Position numbers and translations under genes: made by a program. From UBA4660 sp034408895 (GTDB lineage: Bacteria; Bacteroidota; Bacteroidia; Flavobacteriales_D; Sanyastnellaceae), in contig JAWXCI010000019.1 of NCBI GenBank assembly GCA_034408895.1, forward strand, positions 23,244 through 87,243: a stretch of 64,000 nucleotides of DNA, read 5' to 3'. A model generated the notes under the pieces. It was not told the origin of the DNA. It made no database searches and worked only from the letters and a program-made list of their open reading frames with translations. Shown here piece by piece: positions 23,877 to 31,411 of this stretch; position 1 is the stretch's first letter; every line of letters starts with the position of its first letter.

Positions 23877-24206
23877 TTATTCGGCTTTAGTGGTTTGTTT
23901 TACGGCATGAGCAAGTTCGTCCCAGGTGGAGCGCAGTTCTTCAAGAAACTTCTTTCCATCGCGGGTTAGTTGATAGTATTTGCGAGGCGGTCCTTGCGTA
24001 CTCTCCTCCCAACGGTAGGTGAGCAGCCCGTCATTTTTTAGCCGGGTGAGCAGGGGGTAAAGCGTTCCTTCCACCACTATAAGCTTTGCCTTTTTCAGGT
24101 CAGCGATAATGTCAGAAGGATAGGCTTCGCCACGCGAAAGCACTCCCAGGATGCAGAATTCGAGCACCCCTTTGCGCATTTGAGCTTTGGCATTTTCGAT
24201 ATCCAT
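23877..24206 (-). CDS. PadR-family transcriptional regulator
   Basis: A 109-residue winged-helix repressor of the short PadR type: MRKGVLEFCILGVLSRGEAYPSDII opens the winged helix, then KLIVVEGTLYPLLTRLKNDG and LLTYRWEESTQGPPRKYYQLT complete it, with a C-terminal dimerisation helix (LEELRSTWDELAHAV). PadR proteins usually repress their own operon and release on ligand binding. It is directly followed by the PspC gene with one base between stop and start, so it almost certainly controls that gene. Confidence 0.93.
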   Translation of the reverse strand: MDIENAKAQMRKGVLEFCILGVLSRGEAYPSDIIADLKKAKLIVVEGTLYPLLTRLKNDGLLTYRWEESTQGPPRKYYQLTRDGKKFLEELRSTWDELAHAVKQTTKAE

Positions 24207-24236
24207 AATTTAAAATTTATTTTTGATGTCTGTTGC

Positions 24237-24635
24237 TTAAATAAGTGCGAAGCGAATCGTAAATTCATAATGACCGCTTTGTTCAGGACTCGTAAGTTGA
24301 AAGATGTGATCCTCCAGACTGTTCTTCACAAACTCTTTCAATTGAGGAGAGGAGGAATAAACTTCGGGCACTGATGCTTTTCCATCCACTGATATAAAAA
24401 GGTGTACAAAAACTTCTGCTGGGTTGTTTAATCGCAGATGGCTCGGGTAGTGGAACGCACCAGAAATCTGGTTACGTATTTCCGCGTTCTGTGCTGCCGG
24501 TGCATCGGTTTGAGAAGCTGAAGTGATCCAACTAAATGTAAAATGATTCGGCCCCTGCTCGTGGGCACTGGCTGATGCCGTTGTGATGAGCAGTACGAAA
24601 AGTGCTGCGATAATCCTGGTTGATGTTTTAATCAT
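24237..24635 (-). CDS. Small exported protein, TonB-C-like
   Basis: A 132-residue protein with a signal peptide (residues 1-25, IIAALFVLLITTASASA). The mature part contains PSHLRLNNPAEVFVHLFISV with DGKASVPEVYSSSPQLKEFV, the pattern of the TonB C-terminal/energy-transducer fold found in many Bacteroidota periplasmic proteins that lack the membrane anchor. I use the ATG at 24633-24635 because it gives a proper signal peptide. A perfect minus-7 box lies about 150 bases upstream. Function unknown; it is next to the PadR/PspC unit but has its own promoter. Confidence 0.7.
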   Translation of the reverse strand: MIKTSTRIIAALFVLLITTASASAHEQGPNHFTFSWITSASQTDAPAAQNAEIRNQISGAFHYPSHLRLNNPAEVFVHLFISVDGKASVPEVYSSSPQLKEFVKNSLEDHIFQLTSPEQSGHYEFTIRFALI

Positions 24636-24786
24636 GATTTTATTTTTTAAGTTGAGTATCCCTAAAGAAAAACGAGACGGGCTGTGAGACTGGGTATTCA
24701 TTTTCGGTGGTTGTTGTTTGTGTGAATGATTTTTTTTCTGTTCCTTCCATTAACAGGTAAAGTGCCTTACCCATTAAATGACGATG

Positions 24787-24794
24787 CAAATATA
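24787..24794 (-). promoter_or_regulatory. Minus-7 box TATATTTG
   Basis: A perfect TAnnTTTG followed by CATCG, the usual Bacteroidota start-site context, on the minus strand and about 150 bases before the TonB-C-like gene. Upstream TTG is present but at 23 bases, wider than usual. It implies a 5' leader of roughly 145 bases. Confidence 0.55.
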
Positions 24795-25049
24795 TGGGTA
24801 TCGGATTGTACAGTGCACAACATAGTACCAAAAAAATTGTTAATGAATGAAAAAGACTGTGTGTAGCCAACACGTCATTCCACTGCGCCAGGGCATGGAT
24901 GTCCACTCGCAGAGACCCGTGAACCGCACTCTGTGAGGTATGAACTCTCAACACGAACACGCAATACCACACGAGTTCCCGCATGAGTTGGAATGGAATA
25001 AAACGGTGGAATGCGAATCTTGGGCTTGAACTTATGCTCTGGCCTTTTA

Positions 25050-25219
25050 GTGTGGGCGCAACTATTTGCGGATGTACTGACCCTACAGCCTGTGGATACA
25101 ACCCGGCTGCAAACATCGAAGACGGTTCGTGCGACTATTCGCTGATTCCGGTGACGGTACACATGGTAAATACAGGAGACTTACTGTTGCTGATGGCAGC
25201 GTTTGGAAGCGTCTGTTGA
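25050..25219 (+). pseudogene. Decayed C-terminus of a secreted protein (TSP3-like and dockerin-like motifs)
   Basis: The frame at 25068-25137 reads GCTDPTACGYNPAANIEDG with a closing Cys, a Cys-bounded Asx-rich motif common in exported Bacteroidota proteins. Then VNTGDLLLLMAAFGSVC to the stop at 25219 is the end of the dockerin-like DxNxDGxVNxxDLLxLL motif. The first half of that motif (DSGDGT, 25144-25161) is in another frame, one base off, so a frameshift lies near 25162-25165. Upstream of 25050 no coding frame can be followed. This is a remnant of a larger gene, not a small functional gene. The bases 24795-25049 hold no other gene that I can see. Confidence 0.65.
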
Positions 25220-25262
25220 TACAATTACACACTGATGAAGGATATGAGAATGTCTTCTTTAT

Positions 25263-26528
25263 TCAGATTGATAAGTTGGTTAATGCTTTCGGGCGAATGA
25301 TTTTTATGCAGACGAAGAGCAAGCCAAGTGCAATGGGAATGGTGGCGAAGTGAAGGCGTTGAGTGAAAAGGAAGAATCCGAAGAACATGATGAATAGTGA
25401 AATCATGAACACTCCTGCATACCATCTCTGCCATTTCCTTTTTCCGCAGACAAAAGCAAAACCGAGATTGAGTGGATTAGCCCAGAGGATATTCCAGTTG
25501 GCCTGCGTGGTGGTGTGGTCAGTAAAAAACCAAAGGAAGATGATGAGCGCACCCACAAGGCCGGAGATGAAGAGGAGGATGCGGTCGGGAATGATGAGCT
25601 GGCGGTATGGCGATTTGCCGATGTGACAATTTTCTGCTGTCCCGACACTTCGGGATGACGATGGGCTGATGGCCTGAAGTGCGGGTGGGGTTTTTCGTTT
25701 TAGCAAGACAATGCCGAGGGTGACTTGCAAGACGAGGAAGAGGAAAAACACATTGGTGGGTTTCCAGAAGTTGGGCTTTGCAAGATGGAATTTCTGCGCA
25801 AGTATTTCGTTCGGCTGGGAGGTGATTTTATTTCCACCCCGCAAGGCGTAGTCAAATTCCTGGAGCAAACTATCGGGCAAAAAACTATAGTCCCTTTTCT
25901 CCATTGTTTTATCGCAGCCGGTGCCAAGGGCAAGGTCGATCCCGAAATCGCTCCACGGCATGTAGTTGAGATTATTCTGGATGGCATCACGAAAAGTAAC
26001 GGGGTGCGGTGGCACGTAACTGAAGTTGATGCTGTCACCATTATTTGCACAAACATCTTGAATGATATCGCGAACGCGAGTGGAGCAATTATCATAAAAG
26101 AAATCGTAGCGGTAGTATCGGTTCTCGGGTTTCAGATTGTCTTCAAGAAGTTTAAGAAGTTCTTCTGATTGGGTAGGGGAGAGGTTGAGTTGTTGTTCCC
26201 ACACCCCACGCCCGGTCATTTGGTATTCGTACATGAATTCATCAAAACCAGAGCGTGACAACATGTAGTCAAGTTTGCCTTTGGCGAATTTGATGTAGAA
26301 GTCGTCACTGAATTCGAAGGTGCCGTAGTTGTACACCTCATCAAAAATTGCAGCGCCTGTTAGTTCTTTACAACGAATGGCTGTGTGACCGAATACGCTG
26401 TACAAATCGGGGCCGGGACTACAGGTAAGAATGGAGAAGCTGAAGGTGGGGATGGGTGATGAAGTTTGTGCCGGTGAACGATCATAGATCATCCCCGCAA
26501 CAATCATAAAGAGGAAAATTTTCTTCAT
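25263..26528 (-). CDS. DUF4105 protein, Lnb-type lipoprotein N-acyltransferase candidate
   Basis: A 421-residue protein with a signal peptide (residues 1-20), a periplasmic N-domain of about 230 residues and a C-terminal block of five membrane helices. The N-domain has the DUF4105 landmarks LYSVFGHTAIRC, FDEVYNYGTFEF, GRGVWEQQLNL and the catalytic-looking YDFFYDNCSTRVRDII (His and Cys candidates). This is the layout of Lnb, reported to N-acylate lipoproteins in Bacteroides. Between domains, residues around 290-297 (SSSRSVGTA) are encoded by a 22-base palindromic mini-element (25637-25658). It overlaps dapF by four bases, so the genes are co-expressed. Enzyme role is inferred from family and layout. 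Confidence 0.82.
   Translation of the reverse strand: MKKIFLFMIVAGMIYDRSPAQTSSPIPTFSFSILTCSPGPDLYSVFGHTAIRCKELTGAAIFDEVYNYGTFEFSDDFYIKFAKGKLDYMLSRSGFDEFMYEYQMTGRGVWEQQLNLSPTQSEELLKLLEDNLKPENRYYRYDFFYDNCSTRVRDIIQDVCANNGDSINFSYVPPHPVTFRDAIQNNLNYMPWSDFGIDLALGTGCDKTMEKRDYSFLPDSLLQEFDYALRGGNKITSQPNEILAQKFHLAKPNFWKPTNVFFLFLVLQVTLGIVLLKRKTPPALQAISPSSSRSVGTAENCHIGKSPYRQLIIPDRILLFISGLVGALIIFLWFFTDHTTTQANWNILWANPLNLGFAFVCGKRKWQRWYAGVFMISLFIMFFGFFLFTQRLHFATIPIALGLLFVCIKIIRPKALTNLSI
25637..25658 (-). repeat. In-gene palindromic mini-element (family B)
   Basis: On the coding strand, TCATCCCG-n6-CGGGACAG, lying in frame within the DUF4105 gene. The same 22-base element, identical outside the loop, is at 51311-51332 in the saccharopine dehydrogenase-like gene. 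Confidence 0.65.
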
Positions 26529-27319
26529 CCCATATCTCCTTCATAAACAAACTGCGCGGGGCCGATGAGCCAGATGTCTTCAAAACCATCATCCCCCAAA
26601 TTCTTCATTTCTACTGATAATTGTCCGCCACGGGTTTGTACAATCACTGATTTTAGTTCCGGATGCTGGTGCGCATAACTCAGTGCCGCTGCTGTAACTC
26701 CGGTGCCGCAACTGAGGGTTTCGCCCTCGACACCGCGCTCGTAGGTGCGCAATCTTAGCCCCTTTACTACCTCACCCTGGCCCTCTCCAAGGGAGAGGGG
26801 GGAGGCCTCCACGAAATTCACGTTGATGCCTTCCTCTTTAAACCGTGGGTTGAAACGGATGGCCCGTGCTTCTGTCATCAAATCAACGGTGTCCACATCA
26901 TCTACATATATAATATAGTGTGGCGAACCGGTGTGGATAATGTAGTGAGCGGCTTGTTGCTCCACGCCCAGCACATTGCGCATGTGGATGCGCACAACGT
27001 TGTTTTCTATCACTCCCTGGTGGGTGCCATCTATGGCTTTGAACGTTGTGTGGCTTTCGATGATGCCAAGTTTTTTGGCAAACAGGATGGCGCAGCGCGA
27101 ACCGTTGCCGCAAAAACTTTGCGAACCATCGGGGTTGAAGAAGTTCATGTAGAAATCGGCATCACCTGTTTCTTCAATAATGATGATACCATCGCTGCCG
27201 ATGCCGAAGCGCCTGTCGCAGAGTTTCACTATTTCTTGCCGCGAGGGTGTAAATTTTCCATCGCGACCGTCCACTAGTATGAAGTCGTTGCCCGTTCCCT
27301 GGTATTTGTGGAAATGCAT
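26525..27319 (-). CDS. dapF: Diaminopimelate epimerase
   Basis: DapF converts LL- to meso-diaminopimelate for lysine and peptidoglycan synthesis. The 264-residue protein has FHKYQGTGNDFILVDGRDG, CDRRFGIGSDGIIII, the first catalytic cysteine in FFNPDGSQSFCGNGSRCA and the second in GETLSCGTGVTAAAL. Between residues about 168 and 184 the segment ASPLSLGEGQGEVVKG is encoded by a palindromic mini-element; relatives normally have only a short strand there before RTYERG. The frame is kept and all catalytic motifs are intact, so the enzyme is probably active. It is the first gene of a two-gene unit with the Lnb-type gene (ATGA overlap). Confidence 0.95.
   Translation of the reverse strand: MHFHKYQGTGNDFILVDGRDGKFTPSRQEIVKLCDRRFGIGSDGIIIIEETGDADFYMNFFNPDGSQSFCGNGSRCAILFAKKLGIIESHTTFKAIDGTHQGVIENNVVRIHMRNVLGVEQQAAHYIIHTGSPHYIIYVDDVDTVDLMTEARAIRFNPRFKEEGINVNFVEASPLSLGEGQGEVVKGLRLRTYERGVEGETLSCGTGVTAAALSYAHQHPELKSVIVQTRGGQLSVEMKNLGDDGFEDIWLIGPAQFVYEGDMG
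26770..26805. repeat. In-gene palindromic mini-element (family A) within dapF
   Basis: CCTCACCCTGGCCCTCTCC, then AAGGGAGAGGGGGGAGG. The inner arms CCCTCTCC and GGGAGAGG form a hairpin. A second copy sits at 31981-32019 in the E1 gene, in the same orientation relative to the coding strand. Confidence 0.75.
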
Positions 27320-27470
27320 GGGGCAAAGAAATGCAATTGATGGTTGATAGTGGAAGATTGAAAATTGAAGATGGGCTGATGCGCAGCTAGGGTTAATACT
27401 TTTGTTGAACGATGATCACAAAGACTTCCATTGGTCTGGAAGTGAAGTGCGAGAAAATCAAGAAAAGAAT

Positions 27471-27734
27471 ATGAAGCTGCCGAAACTTTTTTCTGTGACT
27501 GATGCGAAGTCCCTGAGCGATTACCGCTTGCTCATTGCTTTTAGCGATGGTGCTGTGCGCGAGGTGGACTTCGGGCCGTACCTGCACCAGCGCGACCGGG
27601 GTTATTATGTCCGGTACCGCCAGAAGAAGGAGTTCATGAAGTTTAAACTGGTGGATGGCAACATTGTGTGGGGCAAGAATTGGGAACTAATCTTCAACCT
27701 TGATGAATTGTACACCGGCAACATCGGAAAGTGA
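27471..27734 (+). CDS. DUF2442-type small protein
   Basis: An 87-residue protein matching the DUF2442 pattern: VTDAKSLSDYRLLIAFSDG, VREVDFGPYL, then FMKFKLVDGNIVWGKNWEL and a terminal LDELY. DUF2442 proteins are often found beside DUF4160 partners in toxin-antitoxin-like pairs, but no DUF4160 frame is visible here, so it is either an orphan or a remnant of such a pair. The ATG at 27471 is used because the preceding residues are not family-like. It lies alone between dapF and the TPR pseudogene, in an accessory-looking stretch. Confidence 0.75.
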   Translation: MKLPKLFSVTDAKSLSDYRLLIAFSDGAVREVDFGPYLHQRDRGYYVRYRQKKEFMKFKLVDGNIVWGKNWELIFNLDELYTGNIGK

Positions 27735-27915
27735 TTGCTCTGCTGATTGGTTAGGCTGGTCTTCTGAGTGCTTATGAATGATTGCGGAGGGGTTGAAAGG
27801 ACGTGCTGATGGATTAGGAATGGGTGCGGGGTAGGGCAATCGGGCTTCTGCTCTTTAACACACTACGCCCTAAACGGGGAAACCGCAGCGTCACTGCCTG
27901 TCTCCCGCTTGGGAA

Positions 27916-27947
27916 TGCGGAACCGCCCCTTTAGGGGGTTGGGTGTG
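27916..27947. repeat. Palindromic mini-element (family E)
   Basis: TGCGGAACCGCCCCTTTAGG continuing GGGTTGGGTGTG, with CCCCTTTAGGGG at its centre. A similar element in the other orientation is at 63526-63560. It abuts the 3' end of the TPR pseudogene. Confidence 0.6.
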
Positions 27948-27955
27948 TGGGCAGA

Positions 27956-29116
27956 CTACTTTTTGGAGTTGGCGAGGGACTGCCGGGCGCGGGCGAGATT
28001 CTCCGCCACGGTTTTGGTGGTCGGATGTTCCTTACCCAGGAACTTCTCGAAGATTGGCAATGCATTTTCAAAATACTCAATGGCTTTGCCGTATTGGCCT
28101 TTGTTGTCCCATGCACTGCCCAGGTTGTTGAGGCTGGCGGCTACGTTGGGATGTTCTTCGCCAAATACTTTTTTATCAATGGCCAATGCCTGCCCGTAAT
28201 ACTCAATGGCTTTGTCGTATTGGCCTTTTGCTTTCCATGCACTGCCCAGGTTGTTGAGGCCAGTGGCTACTTGCGGATGTTCTTCTCCAAATGCTTTTTT
28301 CCATATGGCCAATGCCTGCTCGAAATACTCAATGGCTTTGTCGTAGTGGCCTTTTGCTCGCCATACACTGCCCATGTTGTTGAGGCCAGTGGCTATTTGC
28401 GGATGTTCTTCTCCAAATGCTTTTTTATCAATGTCCAATGCCTGCTCGTAATACTCAATGGCTTTGTCGTAGTGGCCTGTGCTGTGCCATGCAAGACCAA
28501 TGTTGTTGAGGCGGGTGGCTATATCGGGATGTTCTTTTCCAAAGACTTTTTTATCAATCGCTAGTGCCTGCTCGTAATAATCAATAGCTTTGTCGTAAAG
28601 GCCTTTGTTGTACCATGCACCGCCCAGGTTGTTGAGGTCTATAGCTACATCGGGATGTTCTTCTCCAAATACTTTTTTATCAATGTCCAATGCCTTTTCG
28701 TAATACTCAATGGCTTTGTCGTAAAGGCCTTTATTGACCCATGCAAGGCCCAGGTTGTTGAGGATAGCGCCCTCCATCTTATAAGGCTCATCATAGTTTG
28801 AAAGATATTTTTCCGCCAGTTACAGGTATTGGATTGCTTCATCATACTCGCCCATTGCACTAAGGAAACCGCCAAAGTCATTCAGGTAAAGAGGATTTTT
28901 AGGTTGCAGTTCCACCGCTTTGCGGCAGAGTACACGGGCATCGTCATAGCGCAATTCTTTTTCATCAATCCTTGCCGCCTTAAAACACGCTTTTGCAGAA
29001 TTTGCTTTTTCTGCTTCGGTGAGAGTCGTGGTTGCGTTGGTCGCTGCATTCGTGGTTTCCTGCGCGCAGCACATTCACATCATCACTAAAAAGAAGATTG
29101 TAAAAAGATTTTTCAT
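27956..29116 (-). pseudogene. TPR (kinesin light chain-like) secreted protein, broken by two in-frame stops
   Basis: One reading frame of 387 codons carries a signal peptide (MKNLFTIFFLVMM), a short linker (QETTNAATNATTTLTEAEKA), a TPR pair, and then six nearly identical 42-residue TPR units built on YDKAIEYYEQALAIDKK and FGEEHP, with LNNLGSAW opening each. The frame is intact but for two stops: TGA at 29075-29077, in the signal peptide, and TAA at 28820-28822, between IQYL and LAEKYL where CAA (Gln) is expected. The two pieces 28820-29074 and 27956-28777 are in the same frame, so no indel is involved. It is probably inactive. The near-identical units also make it prone to recombination. Confidence 0.75.
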
Positions 29117-29175
29117 GATGAGAATTTATTTTACAACAGTACGAATATTCATTCACCTTAATTTTTTTTCTGCAT

Positions 29176-29209
29176 AAACCTTATAGGTTTTCGAAAACCT
29201 ATAAGGTTT
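29176..29209. repeat. Perfect 34-bp palindrome
   Basis: AAACCTTATAGGTTTTC and its exact complement GAAAACCTATAAGGTTT meet without a loop. It lies in the 323-base gap between the TPR pseudogene and rloA. The upstream strand has T-rich sequence, so it could end transcription in either direction, but the sequence has the look of a dispersed intergenic element. Confidence 0.7.
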
Positions 29210-29215
29210 GCAGGC

Positions 29216-29270
29216 GGCCTGGGGGTGTGGGAAGGTTAGTCTTTGGAGTTGGCGAGGGATTCGGAGATGG
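29216..29270 (-). repeat. Duplicated 3' end of the TPR gene
   Basis: This stretch resembles 27937-27990, the end of the TPR pseudogene and its flank: both contain GGAGTTGGCGAGGGA, read on the minus strand as a SLANSK-type C-terminus, followed by a stop and GGTGTGGG-like sequence. It is a leftover of a second TPR gene copy or of a deletion between copies. The rest of 29117-29439 has no gene. Confidence 0.6.
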
Positions 29271-29374
29271 GACGATGCTGAAGCAAGGTTGCGAAAACAG
29301 CATGACAGGACACCCAATCCACAAAGTTTAACACCACGTAGCGATTTTATCACTACGCATAGCTATTTTACGTT

Positions 29375-29382
29375 TAAATTTG
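29375..29382 (+). promoter_or_regulatory. Minus-7 box TAAATTTG upstream of rloA
   Basis: A perfect TAnnTTTG match, 57 bases before the rloA start. No clear TTTG minus-33 box was found at the usual distance, so strength is uncertain. Confidence 0.5.
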
Positions 29383-29439
29383 CGCAACATTTACCACTTC
29401 GCAACGTATTGTTCGTTTCGAAACATAATCTGAAAGAAC

Positions 29440-30807
29440 ATGCTAATACGCTTTAGTGTATCCAATTTCCTCTCGTTCAACGAAAAAACCGAGTTCAACA
29501 TGCTGACAGGTGATGTGCAGCGCCACAAGCACCATGTCTATGATATGGGCAAAGTAAAACTACTGCGCACCGCTGCGGTTTATGGGGCCAATGGGTCGGG
29601 GAAGAGCAACCTGCTGATAGCCATGAACTGCATGAAAAGTGATGTTCTGAGAGGTAACCCAGACTATAAGCAATTCGTTTTTTTCAAACTTGCGCATCAG
29701 GATGAAAATACTGGAATGTCTGACGACAGTTGCTTTGAAGTAGAAATTGGAACGAACCACGGCTCGTTTATCTATGGTTACAAGTTCAACGCGCTATTGG
29801 GGCAGGTAAATGAAGAGTGGCTCACCGGCACAGTCCGAAACGAAGGGGATATTTTCAGACGAAAACGAACTTCACTTAACACCTTTGACTTTCATGTTCA
29901 TCCCAAATACAAAAAGACAAAGGAGGATGAAATTCGGCTCGACATCATAAACAAAGAAATCACTTCGCCCTCTGATCTGTTGCTCACTAAACTGGGTATT
30001 CGCGAAGAGAGTCTTTCAGACGCCAATTTCGTTTACCAATGGTTCAAAGAAAAACTTCGTATAGTGGATCTTGATCAGCCCCTTTCTCTTGCAGCCGGTA
30101 TGCATAAGAATGACGAACTCAAGGTCTTTGCCGAAGAACAAATGTGCAAGGCCGATGTTGGAATCACTGGTTTGAATTGGAAAGTTCATAGTCTTGAAGA
30201 CTATTATGGCGTGGAGGCCAATGAAAAAATAGAATTGATTAAGATGAAATTCAGAACTGGAAAAAAAATACTTTCCGACATGGAAATGGATAGAGACATC
30301 GTAATCGTTGGAGATGAAGCCAAACAGGACGTAAAACAATTGGTTTATATCCATAAAGATAAAGAGGGAAACGATCACGAATTCGAAGGTTGGGAAGAAT
30401 CCGAAGGTACCAATCGCCTGGTAGAATTGGTACCCTTCTTTTTTTACCTCCTCAAAAATCCAAGATGTGTAGTACTGATTGATGAGATAGAAAAAAACAT
30501 TCACCCCCTGTTGCTCAAGCGCTGGCTCAGCCAGTTTCTCAACACAAAAAAAACCGCTGGCCAATTGATTTTTACAACCCACGCGGCACACTTGCTGAAC
30601 CAAGATTATCTGCGCACAGATGAAATCATATTCTGTGAAAAAGACAGCGGTGGGGCCACCTCCTTTAACAGGATGGATGCTTTCGATGTGCGTCCGGATC
30701 TGAATATTGAAAAAGGATACCTGTCCGGGCGTTTCGATGCAATACCATTTTTGGACTATGACCCTAACTGGGACAAATACACATTAGTAGATGAACCAGC
30801 AGAATGA
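29440..30807 (+). CDS. RloA/AbiL-type AAA (OLD-like) ATPase
   Basis: A 455-residue ABC/SMC-like ATPase of the AAA15/RloA type. The N-terminal strand LIRFSVSNFLSFNEKTEF is the family hallmark; Walker A is GANGSGKS (residues 49-56), the signature-like segment EGTNRLVELVPFFF comes near residue 325, Walker B is VVLIDEIEKNIHPLL near residue 344, and the His-switch segment is GQLIFTTHAAHLLN. No nuclease domain is fused. Its stop overlaps the start of the RloB gene by 17 bases, giving a coupled two-gene defence cassette like AbiL or, by analogy, the ATPase/TOPRIM pairing in PARIS. The ATPase would sense phage and license the nuclease partner. Confidence 0.9.
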   Translation: MLIRFSVSNFLSFNEKTEFNMLTGDVQRHKHHVYDMGKVKLLRTAAVYGANGSGKSNLLIAMNCMKSDVLRGNPDYKQFVFFKLAHQDENTGMSDDSCFEVEIGTNHGSFIYGYKFNALLGQVNEEWLTGTVRNEGDIFRRKRTSLNTFDFHVHPKYKKTKEDEIRLDIINKEITSPSDLLLTKLGIREESLSDANFVYQWFKEKLRIVDLDQPLSLAAGMHKNDELKVFAEEQMCKADVGITGLNWKVHSLEDYYGVEANEKIELIKMKFRTGKKILSDMEMDRDIVIVGDEAKQDVKQLVYIHKDKEGNDHEFEGWEESEGTNRLVELVPFFFYLLKNPRCVVLIDEIEKNIHPLLLKRWLSQFLNTKKTAGQLIFTTHAAHLLNQDYLRTDEIIFCEKDSGGATSFNRMDAFDVRPDLNIEKGYLSGRFDAIPFLDYDPNWDKYTLVDEPAE

Positions 30808-31411
30808 AACACAGCCGATGCTGCGAGGCAAGCCTCAAGACAAACGGCTTATGCTCATTATCGCAGAAGGCCTTCGCGAAAAGCAGTATTTCCGCGTGTA
30901 CAGAAATGAACACCGTGCCAATCGGCTGAACATTGAACCGGAAACCCCATCTGAAAACAAGAGTGCACCCAACCACCTGATTGAGGCAGCTACCATCCAA
31001 ATGAACAATCGTGGATTTGACGGCAGTCAACATGTAGGCGACACAGTTTGGTTTATATCCGATGCAGATGAATGGACATCACAGCAAATGGATGAAGTCC
31101 AGAAATTCTGTGCAGAAACGAATGAGAGGTTCAGGAATGAATGCGCTTTTTACCTCATATCCAATCCCTGCTTTGAGGTGTGGCTGCACCACCATCATCA
31201 ATCAATTGATAATAACAACCAGACATGCGTTGAACTGAAAGGTTCACTCAACAATTACCATCCTGTTGAATGGATCAGGAGCATTAACCAAGCAATCCAG
31301 CGCTCGAAGCAAACCGATACAGATCCCCATCCGTTCAAACCCGGAATCATGCAAACGCGCATCTGGCGTATTGCCGAAGAATTGCAAAAGCGCGTACGCA
31401 AGCCTGGGTAG
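30791..31411 (+). CDS. RloB/AbiLii-type TOPRIM-like effector
   Basis: A 206-residue protein of the RloB family. The N-terminal acidic residue is Glu26 in MLIIAEGLREKQYFRVYRNE; a DxD-type motif is DADEW (Asp91, Asp93), and SNPCFEVWL (residues 124-132) is the family signature, here followed by a run of His. These are the metal-binding positions of a TOPRIM-like nuclease fold. It follows the ATPase with a 17-base overlap, so the ratio of the two products is probably fixed by coupling. Enzymatic activity is inferred from the family, not proven. Confidence 0.88.
   Translation: MNQQNETQPMLRGKPQDKRLMLIIAEGLREKQYFRVYRNEHRANRLNIEPETPSENKSAPNHLIEAATIQMNNRGFDGSQHVGDTVWFISDADEWTSQQMDEVQKFCAETNERFRNECAFYLISNPCFEVWLHHHHQSIDNNNQTCVELKGSLNNYHPVEWIRSINQAIQRSKQTDTDPHPFKPGIMQTRIWRIAEELQKRVRKPG

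Noticed and set aside
28077..28777. CRISPR-like array in the regularly spaced repeats
   Set aside because: The 126-bp periodicity is coding and corresponds to 42-residue TPR units; there are no unique spacers of CRISPR size.
28820..29116. Stop codon reassignment to explain stops in the TPR gene
   Set aside because: TGA and TAA end many intact genes in the window, so the stops are better explained as mutations.
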